Assembly (NCBI GenBank): GCA_030524715.1
Contig: JAUNGB010000004.1
Location: 38,049 to 102,048 of the forward strand
Direction of reading: 5' to 3'
DNA from: Eubacteriales bacterium
GTDB lineage: Bacteria > Bacillota > Clostridia > Lachnospirales > Lachnospiraceae
DNA: 64,000 nucleotides
The number at the start of each line of letters is the position of its first letter. Position 1 is the stretch's first letter. Positions 17,568 to 26,986 of the stretch are shown here, piece by piece. The notes beneath the pieces were generated by a model. The model was not told the DNA's origin. It did not search any database and worked only from the letters and a program-made list of their open reading frames with translations. The translations under genes and the position numbers were made by a program.

Positions 17568-20141
17568 ATGGAAAAAAAACTATGCGAGTTGACAGGATTT
17601 GGAACCGGATATCCGGAAGCTCTTACCGGGGAGTTATATTTTTCGTGGAAATATGGAGAGCCGGACGGATATCAAAAAGAATACAGGCTGCTTTTATGGG
17701 AGGAAGAACGGCTTCAATGGGATACAGGGTGGATTGTTTCAGAACAGTCTGAGGCCGTGAAATACCAGGGGAGCCCTTTAAAAGAGGATTGTGATTATTC
17801 TGCACAGGTCATGATCCGTACCAATACCGGCCGGTTGACCGAAAGTGACAGGATAAGTTTCAGCACCGGGATTTCAGATGAGAATTGGATATCAGAATGG
17901 CTGAAACCGTATCAGCCGGAGGCGTCTGCTCCCATGTTCCGCCGTGAATTTTTTCTGGAAAAACCTTTAAAAAGAGCACGGCTGTATGTCTGCGGTCTTG
18001 GTTACTGTGAAGCTTATCTGAATGGAGAAAAGGCAGGACAGGATCTTCTTGGACCGGCGTGGACAGATTACAGAAAGAGAGTCTGCTATACAGTATATGA
18101 CGTAAAAAAGCTGCTGAAGCAGGGAGAGAATGTAATCGGCATACTTCTTGGGCGCGGCTGGTATGGGAGCATGATCAACCATGCTTTGGATGGGATCCTG
18201 TTTTCCGCACAGCTCAGCGTCACATACGAGGATGGACAAAAGGTCTGGTTTTCTATTGAGAAAAACAGTGGGTGGAAGGTATATTCCGGCGGCCCTATCA
18301 AAGAAAATTCCATTTATATCGGGGAGGTATATGATGCAAGAGATGAAGCGGACGGATGGAATGATACCGGATTTGATGCGTCATATGAAAATGGATGGAA
18401 AACCGCCATTGTAACGGAACCGCCGGAGGGAATTGTTGTACCAAAGGATGTGGAACCTATTGAAAAAATCTGCCGTATAAGTCCGGCTGCAGTTACAGAA
18501 CCGGAGGCAGGCTGCTTTGTAATTGACTTCGGACAAAACATTGCGGGTCTTATCGAAATAGAAATAGAGGAACCGGAAGGAACAGAAATAACAATCCGTT
18601 ATGCGGAGCTTTTGGATGATAAGGGAATGCTGAATACGGCAAATTTAAGGACAGCGCAGGCAAAGGACGTATATATTTCTGCCGGAAAGAAGGCGCATTA
18701 TTGTCCGAGATTTACATATCACGGATTTCGTTACGCAGAGATCCGCGGTATTTCAAAGAAGGAAAGTATTTCCGGCCTAAAAGCGGCAGTCGTCAGAAAT
18801 GCAGTGGATAAAAGAGGACACTTTGAATGCCACAGCGATTTGGTAAATAAAATCCAGGATATGTGCGTATGGACAGAGAGCAATAACCTGCATTGGGTAC
18901 CTACAGACTGTCCTCAGAGAGACGAACGTCTGGGATGGCTGAATGATTTGACGGTGCGTGCGGAAGAAGCCGTGTACAATTTTGAGCTTCACAGGTTTTA
19001 TACAAAGTTTCTTCAGGATATTGCGGATGCGCAGGGGAAGAGGACGGGTGCGATTACGGATACTGTACCTTACACCCGTTATGGAAGTCAGCCGGCAGAT
19101 CCCGTATGCAGCAGTTTTTTGATTTTAGGCTGGCTGATGTATCAGCATTATGGGGATCGGGATACACTTGAGAAATATTATGGTTGTTTTTCTGCATGGA
19201 CTCAATATCTGTACTCCGTATCAGAGGACGGAATTGTCCCTTACAGCTATTACGGGGATTGGGCTTCGCCGATTAGCGGAAGTATTGAGGGCAGCTATGG
19301 CTCAGGGGCGGTTTCCGGTATTACGCCGGGAACGCTGATGTCCACTGGATTTCTTTATTATAATGCCGGATTGATGAGGCAAATGGCAATAATTCTTGAA
19401 AAACAGGAGGATCTTCCTCTTTGGGAAAAAATTGCCGGGGATACGAAAAAGGCATTAAATGAGAAATTTTATCATTCGCAAACAGGCGATTATGCCTCAG
19501 GCAGCCAGGCGGCCAATACATTTATGGTATGGCTGGGAATTGCTCCGGACAAAGAGAAAACGGTAAAGAGGATTGTGAAGGATGTGAAGGAGCATAAGAT
19601 CCATCTGACAACAGGAAATATCTGCAGCCGTTATATTCTGGAGGTTTTGACGGAAAATGGATATGTGGATTTGGCTTATGCACTGGTGACGCAGACCACA
19701 TATCCCAGTTGGGGATATATGGTGGAAAAAGGAGCAACAACTACCTGGGAACGATGGGAGTTCGTAGAATCCGGGCCGCTTCTTGGAATGGCGTCCCATG
19801 ATCATCCGATGTATTCGACGGTCAGCGCATGGTTTTACCGGTATCTGTTAGGGATTCAGGTGGAGGAAGCCGGTTTTCGCACCTTCCGCGTTCATCCTTA
19901 CTTTCCGAAGAAACTGCCCTGGGTAAAAGGAGAATTAAATACTGTGAAGGGTAAAATAGAGGTTGCCTGGGAAAAGTCAGAGCAGGAGGCGGTTGTTTCA
20001 GTTACCGTACCATTCCATACACAATGTTATTATATAATTGCGGACGGCCCTTGTACTGTAAATGGGAAAGCAGAGAAGCCTATGGATGGCAAGCTGATAT
20101 TGAAACCCGGAAGGTATAAAATCGTCCATCCGATTCTATAA
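17568..20141 (+). CDS. Alpha-L-rhamnosidase, GH78
   Basis: An 857-residue GH78 enzyme without signal peptide. The N-terminal beta domains include FSWKYGEPDGYQKEYRLLLW and the rhamnosidase carbohydrate-binding region LYVCGLGYCEAYLNGEK. The catalytic (alpha/alpha)6 domain shows DCPQRDERLGWLND near residue 447, with the family acid residues, and GATTTWERWE near 722; a C-terminal beta domain follows. It cleaves terminal alpha-L-rhamnose from imported rhamnosides or rhamnogalacturonan fragments. It lies 13 bases after the permease and is co-transcribed. Confidence 0.93.
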   Translation: MEKKLCELTGFGTGYPEALTGELYFSWKYGEPDGYQKEYRLLLWEEERLQWDTGWIVSEQSEAVKYQGSPLKEDCDYSAQVMIRTNTGRLTESDRISFSTGISDENWISEWLKPYQPEASAPMFRREFFLEKPLKRARLYVCGLGYCEAYLNGEKAGQDLLGPAWTDYRKRVCYTVYDVKKLLKQGENVIGILLGRGWYGSMINHALDGILFSAQLSVTYEDGQKVWFSIEKNSGWKVYSGGPIKENSIYIGEVYDARDEADGWNDTGFDASYENGWKTAIVTEPPEGIVVPKDVEPIEKICRISPAAVTEPEAGCFVIDFGQNIAGLIEIEIEEPEGTEITIRYAELLDDKGMLNTANLRTAQAKDVYISAGKKAHYCPRFTYHGFRYAEIRGISKKESISGLKAAVVRNAVDKRGHFECHSDLVNKIQDMCVWTESNNLHWVPTDCPQRDERLGWLNDLTVRAEEAVYNFELHRFYTKFLQDIADAQGKRTGAITDTVPYTRYGSQPADPVCSSFLILGWLMYQHYGDRDTLEKYYGCFSAWTQYLYSVSEDGIVPYSYYGDWASPISGSIEGSYGSGAVSGITPGTLMSTGFLYYNAGLMRQMAIILEKQEDLPLWEKIAGDTKKALNEKFYHSQTGDYASGSQAANTFMVWLGIAPDKEKTVKRIVKDVKEHKIHLTTGNICSRYILEVLTENGYVDLAYALVTQTTYPSWGYMVEKGATTTWERWEFVESGPLLGMASHDHPMYSTVSAWFYRYLLGIQVEEAGFRTFRVHPYFPKKLPWVKGELNTVKGKIEVAWEKSEQEAVVSVTVPFHTQCYYIIADGPCTVNGKAEKPMDGKLILKPGRYKIVHPIL

Positions 20142-20215
20142 ATCTGACAGGATTTATGGCTGCATAAAATTTGGAGAAAGGAGTACGCTGGCTTAAAATC
20201 AGCGGTAATCACAGT

Positions 20216-20776
20216 ATGAAAACAGTAAAGGATAAACAAATCTTAGTTGGAGCTGATTTTGCGGGTTTTCCGTTAAAGGAAGCGGTAGTAGAGCACTTAA
20301 TACGAAAGGGATGGACTGTTACGGATATCGGCGTCCGTACCGCAGATGAAAAAAATCCGGAAATGTTTCATCGGATCGGCTTGAAAGTGGGAGCAAAAAT
20401 TTCAGAAAAGGAATTTGAAAGGGCATTAATTTTCTGCGGAACCGGCATGGGAATCCATATTGCGGCAAGTAAATGCCCGGGGGTAAATGCCGGCGTTGTG
20501 GAAAGTGTGCCTGCGGCGCTGCGCGCTATTACAGGAAACAATGTGAATGTGCTGGCAATGGGAGCCTTTTATGTAGCGCCCCAGATGGGAATTGAAATTG
20601 CAGATGCATTTCTGGAACATAATCTGGGAGACGGATATGAATGGTGGAAAAATTTTTATGAATTCCATAAACTGGCATGTGATGAACTGGATGCATTTAA
20701 TTATGAAGAGTTTAAGAAAAATGGATTTGAGGTAAAGCGCCTGGGAGAGTGCGATCTGGTTCTGGAAAATAATTGA
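20216..20776 (+). CDS. RpiB/LacA/LacB-family sugar-phosphate isomerase
   Basis: A 186-residue protein. The N-terminal ILVGADFAGFPLKEAV and the catalytic CGTGMGIHIAASKCPG (near residue 74) are the family hallmarks; a C-terminal extension of about 40 residues goes beyond typical RpiB. ATG 20216 matches the family N-terminus, although the better ribosome site (GAAAGGAG at 20176) lies 30 bases upstream, so a longer TTG-started form at 20171 is possible. It would interconvert aldose and ketose phosphates, probably of a pentose or deoxyhexose. It is the last gene of the rhamnoside operon. Confidence 0.82.
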   Translation: MKTVKDKQILVGADFAGFPLKEAVVEHLIRKGWTVTDIGVRTADEKNPEMFHRIGLKVGAKISEKEFERALIFCGTGMGIHIAASKCPGVNAGVVESVPAALRAITGNNVNVLAMGAFYVAPQMGIEIADAFLEHNLGDGYEWWKNFYEFHKLACDELDAFNYEEFKKNGFEVKRLGECDLVLENN

Positions 20777-20834
20777 TATAGCATAGTGCGCAGAAGATAC
20801 TGGAATTGACAAAGGAATAAGCAGAAGCAGGATG

Positions 20835-20870
20835 AAAGGGGAACACTTCTTAAGGAAGCTGTTCCCCTTT
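20835..20870 (+). terminator. Terminator of the rhamnoside operon
   Basis: AAAGGGGAACA (20835-20845) pairs with TGTTCCCCTTT (20860-20870), and the interior CTTC/GAAG can pair too. The following T-run is weak, so it may work as a bidirectional element. Confidence 0.7.
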
Positions 20871-20953
20871 CGTCTTGTATATCAGAAGGGCGATGGCACC
20901 TGCAGATTGTGATCATCTTTGGTCTGATTGGCCGGAATAATTGTACTGCAGGC

Positions 20954-20991
20954 GTTACTGTTCACATCCAAGCCTTGTACTGGCTGAAAGG
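20954..20991 (+). repeat. Dispersed 38-base repeat, copy 1
   Basis: Begins GTTACTGTTCACATCCAAGC and differs at 3 of 38 bases from the copy at 53835-53872. In this copy CCAAGCCTT (20968-20976) and AAGGCTTGG (20988-20996) form a 9-bp stem. Both copies lie in gene-poor accessory DNA. Function unknown. Confidence 0.7.
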
Positions 20992-21193
20992 CTTGGGGCT
21001 AACAACGTATAAGTACCAGAAATTCGGCAAAAGTGGATGCGGAAGCAGAATAATCTGGCAGTTTGCTATAGTTCATGCTAAAATATCAATAGGATAAAGA
21101 CGCATTACAGAAATAAAAGGGAACTGTGCAGTTTTAGATATTTGATTGAAAAAGCTGCATCGGGATGACGGAGAGCAATGTGGAGGATTGGGT

Positions 21194-22768
21194 ATGGGAA
21201 AACGGTTTAATGTTACGGGAAGCTGTATTTCGGAAAAACATTATATGGCGGATACGAACGAAAAAATCAGGCAGATTATCCGATTGATTGAGCAGGACGA
21301 TTATTTTACCATAAACCGTGCAAGACAATATGGGAAAACAACTTCGTTGCTGCTTGTATGGAAACGACTTAAAGACAAATATATCGTGATAAATACCAGT
21401 TTTGAGGGAATGGGGCAGGATGCTTTCAAGAGTGAGAATGCATTTGTGTGCAGGTTCTGCGGCAGAGTAAAGAACAGCCTGAGACTTTCCGGATATGCAG
21501 AGTTTTTGCAAAAATATTGGGACGTATCAGAAGAGGAAAACTTGGATACTTTAAAGCAAAGAATTTCTGTTTTTTGTGAAAAAGCAGGTAAAGAGGTACT
21601 TCTGTTTGTGGATGAGGTGGACAAAAGTTCAGATAACCAGATGTTTTTAAATTTTCTTGGAGTATTGCGCGAATTGTATCTGGAACGGGCTATGGGAGGA
21701 AAAACTTTTAAAAGTGTGATTCTTGCGGGTGTTTATGACGTAAAAAATCTGAAATTGAAACTTCGTCCTGATGAAGAAAGAAAATATAATTCCCCCTGGA
21801 ATGTAGCCGTTGATTTTCAGGTCGATATGAGCTTTTCGCCTGGTGAAATCGAATCTATGCTAAGAGAGTATGAACAGGATCATCGGACGAATATGGATAT
21901 TAGTCTGGTAGCAGAGGAAATTTATCACTATACATCAGGATATCCTTATCTGGTAAGCTTGGTTTGTTTATATATGGATGAACGCTTGCCGGAAATTTTG
22001 AAAGGCAGAAACTGTTGGAACATAGAAGGTGTACGTCTGGCTGTCAGAGAAATATTAAAGAGTACCAATACTCTTTTTGACGATGTGATTAAAAACATAG
22101 AAAATTTTCCATCGTTTGGTACATTTGTAGAACAGATTTTATTAGCCGGAAATCAGATTCCATATAAAATTTCAATTAAGGAGATTAATCTGGGTGTAAC
22201 CTTCGGGATTATTGCAGAGGAAGATGGTTTATGTAAAATTTCCAATATTATTTTTGAGACATATATTTACGATCATTTTATAGCAAAAAGATTGGTAGGA
22301 CAAACTGACATTCAGATATCAAGAAACCAATTTGTTACATCAGATGGAAAATTGGATATGGATCTGATATTGGAAAAGTTTCAGGAACTGATGAAAGCGG
22401 AATATCGAAAAAGTGACGATACTTTTTTGGAAAGACAAGGACGTCTGTTGTTCTTGTGTTTTCTGAAGCCTATTATTAATGGCACAGGGCACTATGTAAT
22501 TGAACCACAGACCAGAGATAACACACGTATGGATATTGTGGTGTTTTATGGAATGTATGAGTATATTATAGAGTTAAAGCTATGGCACGGACCTAAAAAG
22601 CAGACGGATGGTTTGATTCAGTTATCCCAATATCTGGAAAGCAGAAGCCAGAAAAATGGATGGCTTGTTTCTTTTTGTTTTGGGGCGAATAAAGACAGAA
22701 TTACAGATGTTTATTCTGGAAAGCATATAGAATGGGATGGAAAGAATATTTTTGAGATTGTAGTTTGA
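21194..22768 (+). CDS. AAA-family ATPase with C-terminal PD-(D/E)XK-like nuclease domain
   Basis: A 524-residue protein. The Walker A variant RQYGKTTSL (about residue 40), Walker B VLLFVDEVDK (near 140) and a C-terminal YIIELKLWHGPKK (near 465), resembling the E-x-K of PD-(D/E)XK nucleases, fit the AAA-ATPase-like/PDDEXK group common in Bacteroidetes and Clostridia. The ATG at 21194 has GGAGG at 21182-21186. Function is not established; proteins of this kind are thought to act in DNA processing or defence. It stands alone on its strand. A related but distinct member lies at 48411. Confidence 0.8.
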   Translation: MGKRFNVTGSCISEKHYMADTNEKIRQIIRLIEQDDYFTINRARQYGKTTSLLLVWKRLKDKYIVINTSFEGMGQDAFKSENAFVCRFCGRVKNSLRLSGYAEFLQKYWDVSEEENLDTLKQRISVFCEKAGKEVLLFVDEVDKSSDNQMFLNFLGVLRELYLERAMGGKTFKSVILAGVYDVKNLKLKLRPDEERKYNSPWNVAVDFQVDMSFSPGEIESMLREYEQDHRTNMDISLVAEEIYHYTSGYPYLVSLVCLYMDERLPEILKGRNCWNIEGVRLAVREILKSTNTLFDDVIKNIENFPSFGTFVEQILLAGNQIPYKISIKEINLGVTFGIIAEEDGLCKISNIIFETYIYDHFIAKRLVGQTDIQISRNQFVTSDGKLDMDLILEKFQELMKAEYRKSDDTFLERQGRLLFLCFLKPIINGTGHYVIEPQTRDNTRMDIVVFYGMYEYIIELKLWHGPKKQTDGLIQLSQYLESRSQKNGWLVSFCFGANKDRITDVYSGKHIEWDGKNIFEIVV

Positions 22769-22814
22769 TACCATGTAGAAAAGATAAAATAATTTTAAGG
22801 GAGGTAAAATATAC

Positions 22815-24527
22815 ATGAAATGGGAAAATATGTTTCAGGAGGTTATCCTGGATAGAGGGTACGGCTATTATTGCGATGGAGTTGTGGAAAATCTGGATTT
22901 TGACGGCGAGAGACTGACTGCGGATGTGTACGGCACACGGCGGTATGAAGTGGAGATACAATTCGACGGCGATGAAATTCAGACAATGTCATGCAGCTGC
23001 CCATATGCGGCGGATGGGACACCGTGTAAACATATGGCGGCTGTGCTTTATGAGTGGTATGAAGATGAATGGGATTCCGAAGAAGAGGATGAGGTCTGTA
23101 ATATATCAGAAAACAACAAAGAAAGCGGAAATACCGGAACAATATCGAAAAAGGAAAGCAAACCTGGAGATTCCGTTGAGGAAATTGTGGCAGACGTGGA
23201 CGAAGCAGTTGTGCGCAGATTTTTGACGGAAATATTACAATCGGATGAAAAGCTTTTTTTACGGTTTAAAATGCTGATAAAGCCTACTGTATGTGAGGAA
23301 GATATGAAGAAGCATAAAAAACGGGTAGACGATATTGCGCGCCGATATTTAGGACGGGAGCATTTTGTTACATATAACAGGGCGTTATCATTTATCAGGG
23401 AGATGGAAGAGGTTCTATATAAAGAAGTCAGAATGATGCTTGACGATAAATGTTATCGCGAAGCGTTTCAACTGACGAATCACGTTTTTTTGACAGTCGC
23501 CGGGGTGGATATGGACGATTCAGACGGCGGAACTGAAATGTTTGCAGATCAATGCCTTGAAATATGGGAAGAGATCCTGGATGAAGCGGATAAGCAGATG
23601 GAAAAAGAGATGTACGATTGGTTTGCCGGACATCTGAACGGCTCTGTGATCGACTATATGGAAGATTATATAGAACAGTTTTTAATGAATAATTTCGATT
23701 CTCCTGAATATTTTCAGGCAAAGCTGGATTTTACGGAAAAGAAAGCGTTGGAAGCGGAGAAGAGTTCAGATTTATGGTCGGCTTCTTATGAGGCTTCGCG
23801 GTGGGCGTTGAAGCACATTGATCTTTTGGAACAAAGCGAAGCGGATTGGGAAGTGATCGAGGATTACTGCAGAAAGAAATGGAAATATTCCGGTATCCGT
23901 AATTACTACAGTACACAGTGTATTGATCGGGAAGATTATGCCATGGCAATTACTGTTTTGCGGGAAAGTATCAAATTGGATGAGAAAAGTCCGGGGCTTG
24001 TACGTGATTATCGTAAAAAATTAAAAGATATTTACAGGATTTGTGGAAAAGAAAAGGAATATCAGAAAGAATTATGGAAGCTGGTTACGGAAGATGATGC
24101 CGGAAACCTTGAACTGTTTCGGGAACTGAAAGCTTTGTATTCTGATGAGGAATGGAAGGATGTGAGAGAAAAGATATTTTCTAAACTTCCCTTATATGCG
24201 GGCATTGATAAGTTTTATGAAGAAGAAAAATTATACGACAGACTTCTTGCTTTTGTGCAGAAAAGCCGGGGAATGTCGGTTCTGCGGCAATACACCGGAA
24301 TATTAAAAGAGTATTATCCAAAGGAAATTCTGGACAAATATGAATGTGAGCTGGAAAATCTGACCTACCGTACCGCTAACCGGGATCGTTATCGTGAATG
24401 GGTGGGAATTCTCCGGAGTATGCGGAATATTCCCGGCGGGCAGGAGCGTGTGGAGAAGATCGCGCGGCATTGGCGTGCAGTTTATAATAATCGACCGGCA
24501 ATGATGGATGAACTGGATAAGCTGTAA
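22815..24527 (+). CDS. SWIM zinc-finger protein
   Basis: A 570-residue protein with an N-terminal SWIM finger: CSCPYAADGTPCKHMAAVLY (residues about 57-76, CxCx7CxH). The rest is helical and rich in acidic and basic residues, with tetratricopeptide-like helices in the C-terminal half. SWIM fingers bind DNA or proteins and occur with bacterial SNF2 ATPases, but no such partner is adjacent. GGGAGGT lies upstream of the ATG. The role is unknown. Confidence 0.85.
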   Translation: MKWENMFQEVILDRGYGYYCDGVVENLDFDGERLTADVYGTRRYEVEIQFDGDEIQTMSCSCPYAADGTPCKHMAAVLYEWYEDEWDSEEEDEVCNISENNKESGNTGTISKKESKPGDSVEEIVADVDEAVVRRFLTEILQSDEKLFLRFKMLIKPTVCEEDMKKHKKRVDDIARRYLGREHFVTYNRALSFIREMEEVLYKEVRMMLDDKCYREAFQLTNHVFLTVAGVDMDDSDGGTEMFADQCLEIWEEILDEADKQMEKEMYDWFAGHLNGSVIDYMEDYIEQFLMNNFDSPEYFQAKLDFTEKKALEAEKSSDLWSASYEASRWALKHIDLLEQSEADWEVIEDYCRKKWKYSGIRNYYSTQCIDREDYAMAITVLRESIKLDEKSPGLVRDYRKKLKDIYRICGKEKEYQKELWKLVTEDDAGNLELFRELKALYSDEEWKDVREKIFSKLPLYAGIDKFYEEEKLYDRLLAFVQKSRGMSVLRQYTGILKEYYPKEILDKYECELENLTYRTANRDRYREWVGILRSMRNIPGGQERVEKIARHWRAVYNNRPAMMDELDKL

Positions 24528-24597
24528 TATGCAGCCCTAGTACTACAGCGAACCAGCACTGACGCTAAAAAAATTTTTGTGAATGGTCTGCTGGAAG

Positions 24598-24648
24598 TTG
24601 ACAGACACTAAGAAGAAGCGTATTATAATAATAGGTGGGAAATCCCAC
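24598..24648 (+). promoter_or_regulatory. Promoter and palindromic operator of the toxin-antitoxin-like pair
   Basis: TTGACA at 24598-24603, a 17-base spacer and TATTAT at 24621-24626. A 14-base palindrome GTGGGAAATCCCAC at 24635-24648 covers the likely transcript start, a usual place for antitoxin autorepression. Confidence 0.65.
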
Positions 24649-24672
24649 TTTGCTTAATAGGAGGTGACGACG

Positions 24673-24912
24673 ATGGAAGCAGTAAAAGATTATACGGTTC
24701 ATGTTGACAGTAAGAAGCGTGTAACACTTCGTGGTGCGGCATACCAGTATTATAATGTCAGAGAGTACCAGAACGGCTGCATTATTCTGGAGCCGAGAGA
24801 ATTGACCGTTCCGGAGTCTATCTCTGTAAGAACTCTGAGCGATATGGACAGGGCGATTGCCAACTTCAAGAAAGGCGATGTATCGGAGGCGGTTGATCTT
24901 TCCGATTTCTAA
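24673..24912 (+). CDS. Antitoxin-like small protein
   Basis: A 79-residue acidic protein beginning MEAVKDYTVHVDSKKRVTLR. The first half resembles a swapped-hairpin DNA-binding element, and the C-terminal part (LSDMDRAIANFKKGDVSEAV) is the helical tail seen in antitoxins of RelE/YoeB-type systems. AGGAGGTGA at 24658-24666 supports ATG 24673; the earlier GTG at 24664 is inside the ribosome site. It lies 11 bases before a probable toxin under one promoter. No specific family is claimed. Confidence 0.7.
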   Translation: MEAVKDYTVHVDSKKRVTLRGAAYQYYNVREYQNGCIILEPRELTVPESISVRTLSDMDRAIANFKKGDVSEAVDLSDF

Positions 24913-24923
24913 AGAGGCCAGAC

Positions 24924-25301
24924 ATGGGATTCACAATCAGAATGGGCATTCCGGAGATTCTGGCACTTTGGACAGATCTGCAGACGAAGCATCGGAATGG
25001 AACGATCAAGAAAAAAGACGAAGAACTTTATAAGAAATGGGGTAATGCGTTAAAGAAATTGTCCGCTGATCCGTTTTATCCGGGGTTACAGACACATGAG
25101 ATTCCCCCGCTGTCTAAGCGGTATGGAGTTAAGGTTTGGCAATCCTATTTGGAAAACAAGAACAGCGGAGCCAGACGAATGTACTGGGTATACGGTCCGA
25201 ACCAACAGGAAATTACCATCATTGGTCTGGAGCCGCATCCGGAAGATTCAAAGAATGGCGCATACGACAGAATCGCATTATCCGATTTACCGGAAAACTG
25301 A
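24924..25301 (+). CDS. Probable RelE-like toxin partner
   Basis: A 125-residue basic protein. It contains LKKLSADPFYPGLQTHEI and RMYWVYGPNQQEITIIGLEPHPE, which follow the RelE-fold pattern of strands around a C-terminal aromatic-basic surface. It is downstream of the antitoxin-like gene and followed by a terminator, the usual order of type II systems in which the toxin is an mRNA interferase. The catalytic residues cannot be assigned with certainty. Confidence 0.65.
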   Translation: MGFTIRMGIPEILALWTDLQTKHRNGTIKKKDEELYKKWGNALKKLSADPFYPGLQTHEIPPLSKRYGVKVWQSYLENKNSGARRMYWVYGPNQQEITIIGLEPHPEDSKNGAYDRIALSDLPEN

Positions 25302-25317
25302 ATACGCAATACGGAGT

Positions 25318-25355
25318 GACCGATCACTTGAAATGAGTGACCGGTCTTTCTTTTT
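25318..25355 (+). terminator. Terminator of the TA-like operon
   Basis: GACCGATCACT (25318-25328) and AGTGACCGGTC (25336-25346) pair with one A/C mismatch around a 7-base loop, followed by TTTCTTTTT (25347-25355). Confidence 0.75.
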
Positions 25356-25566
25356 GCCCAAAACACAAAATAGAGGAAAATGTCGTTGGATGGGAGGTGA
25401 GGATGTGCAGAATGTATCTTATGCCGCAGACAAGCCGGACGAGGTAAAAGCCGGAATAGCCTTTTGGCTGCTTCTACATAATTATCATGAATAAGAGTAT
25501 TGTTTAGCGTGAAAAGGAATAATAGAAGCATGTGCAGGGGAGTTTATCTCCATCATGTTTATTAAA

Positions 25567-25599
25567 ATCTCCATCATTTCATGCTAAAATGATGGAGAT
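25567..25599. promoter_or_regulatory. 13-bp inverted repeat upstream of spoVT
   Basis: ATCTCCATCATTT (25567-25579), a 7-base loop, then the exact complement (25587-25599). The sequence CTCCATCAT also occurs once just upstream near 25547, so the region holds three copies of a GATGGAG/CTCCATC box. Possible autoregulatory or sporulation-control site. Confidence 0.5.
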
Positions 25600-25737
25600 A
25601 AGAGGAACAATTCTATCTTTGAGCTAAAAACAATCAAAGAAATGTTGTATGGCAGGATATGTATAAAACACCTGCATTTACAAATAATAGTATTACGGAA
25701 ATATACAATAAGAAGATTTGTAAATGGAGGAAGCAAT

Positions 25738-26286
25738 ATGAAAGCTACGGGTATTGTCAGGCGTATAGATGATCTGGGCAGAGTGGTGATTCCGAAGGAA
25801 ATACGCAGAACGCTGCGGATTAAGGAGGGAACGCCTCTGGAAATATTTACGGACCGTGAAGGGGAAGTGATTTTAAAAAAGTATTCGCCCATCGGGGAGC
25901 TCAGTATTTTTGCAAAGGAGTATGCGGAAGCATTGTCGCAGACGACCGGTCTGGTATCCTGTATCACAGACCACGATCAGGTAGTGGCTGCGGCGGGCCA
26001 GGGAAGTAAGGAATATAACGGCAAGGAAATCAGCAAAGAGCTGGAGGAAACAATTTCCGCCAGAGAGGGAAAGTGCTTAAACGCCAATGAAAAAGGCAGG
26101 ATTCCGGTGGTGGAAGAACAGAGGGAGGTTCCCTATGCACAGACTATCCAGCCGATCATCTGCGCCGGAGATGCGATTGGAGCAGTGATCCTTATGGGAA
26201 AAAGCGAAAAGGATGTGTTCGGAGATTCTGAGAGAAAGCTTGTGCAGACAGCAGCAGGTTTTTTGGGAAGACAGATGGAACAGTAG
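25738..26286 (+). CDS. spoVT: Stage V sporulation protein T (AbrB-family regulator)
   Basis: A 182-residue protein. The N-terminal AbrB swapped-hairpin domain is textbook: MKATGIVRRIDDLGRVVIPK followed by EIRRTLRIKEGTPLEIF; the C-terminal part is a GAF-like domain with VPYAQTIQPIICAGDAIGAV. The full length matches SpoVT. The frame is open upstream, but GGAGG at 25727-25731 fits ATG 25738. SpoVT controls late forespore genes after sigma-G, so the organism is a probable endospore former. It is monocistronic, ending at a shared bidirectional hairpin. Confidence 0.93.
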   Translation: MKATGIVRRIDDLGRVVIPKEIRRTLRIKEGTPLEIFTDREGEVILKKYSPIGELSIFAKEYAEALSQTTGLVSCITDHDQVVAAAGQGSKEYNGKEISKELEETISAREGKCLNANEKGRIPVVEEQREVPYAQTIQPIICAGDAIGAVILMGKSEKDVFGDSERKLVQTAAGFLGRQMEQ

Positions 26287-26336
26287 AGACCGGCATGGCA
26301 GCCTGCGAAGGCGCCGCTGGCTTTACAGAAACGGCG

Positions 26337-26374
26337 AAGCGGTAATTATCCAAAGAGCAGGATAGTTGCCGCTT
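26337..26374. terminator. Bidirectional hairpin between spoVT and the peptidase gene
   Basis: AAGCGGTAATTATCC (26337-26351) pairs with GGATAGTTGCCGCTT (26360-26374), 15 bp with two G-U pairs. It abuts the stop codon of the convergent gene and can serve both. Confidence 0.7.
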
Positions 26375-26934
26375 TAAATATTTTCAGCTTCAGCGGGAGG
26401 AAGAGAGTAGTATTCCTCCAAAGTCATTCCGGTAAGGGTGAGATAGGAAGCAAGAGGCCTGGTTACATAACGGATATGCCATGGCTCGTAGGGTACCTGG
26501 GTAATGGATTCCTTTTCGCGGGGATAGCGCAGGATAAATCCATAAAGGGATGCGTGGCTTTTCAACCAGATGCCTTCCGGGGTATCTGCGAAATCCTCCG
26601 TAAGTTCCATATGGATTTGAGGGCATGACAGATCAAGGGCCAGACCGCTTTGGTGCTCACTGGTTCCGGGAGGCGCCACGTAGGGGCTTCCTGTATAAAG
26701 CTCTTTTTGGCGTTTGTAGGAGCGGTAGCCGGAGACTCCGCAGAGATTCAGACCTTCGCGGCGGCTGCGGGCGATCAGTTCCAGGGCGGCATAGGCGGCT
26801 CTTTCCTCCAGAAGCCTTTTGGGATCATGGGGAAGTGCATCGAATGGAAGACCGATATCAACCAGATTTGGCGGAATATAATCTTCGGGCAGCGGATGCT
26901 CCCTGTTGATCAGACGAGTGTACATATTTTTCAT
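26374..26934 (-). CDS. D-alanyl-D-alanine carboxypeptidase, VanY-type (LAS family)
   Basis: A 186-residue zinc peptidase domain without signal peptide. It has SGYRSYKRQKELY, the metal motif SEHQSGLALDLS (HxxGxAxD) and EPWHIRYV (catalytic/zinc His). LAS-family members cleave D-Ala-D-Ala ends of peptidoglycan precursors. The longer frame adds 24 residues that look non-coding; ATG 26934 has AGAAGGGGGA upstream. The lack of an export signal is unusual for a wall enzyme; it may act on cytoplasmic precursors or leave by another route. It sits 52 bases downstream of pncB on the same strand. Confidence 0.85.
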   Translation of the reverse strand: MKNMYTRLINREHPLPEDYIPPNLVDIGLPFDALPHDPKRLLEERAAYAALELIARSRREGLNLCGVSGYRSYKRQKELYTGSPYVAPPGTSEHQSGLALDLSCPQIHMELTEDFADTPEGIWLKSHASLYGFILRYPREKESITQVPYEPWHIRYVTRPLASYLTLTGMTLEEYYSLPPAEAENI

Positions 26935-26986
26935 AACAAATCCCCCTTCTCCTTTAATATATGAAAAGAAGAAGGGGGTTATGACT

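Larger units (their letters stand above)
20777..21193. other. Gene-free stretch with a terminator and a repeat element
   Basis: About 400 bases without a credible gene. It holds the terminator at 20835-20870 and the 38-base repeat at 20954-20991. Short open frames here show no ribosome site or family pattern. Confidence 0.5.
25302..25737. other. Gene-free stretch between the TA-like pair and spoVT
   Basis: Holds a terminator (25318-25355) and a 13-bp hairpin (25567-25599). A short frame from GTG 25403 to 25494 has a GGAGGTGAGG site but encodes only about 30 residues with no recognisable pattern, so it is not called. Confidence 0.5.

Noticed and set aside
25403-25494. Short frame after GGAGGTGAGG, about 30 codons
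   Set aside because: A ribosome-like site is present but the peptide has no recognisable pattern and lies behind a terminator.
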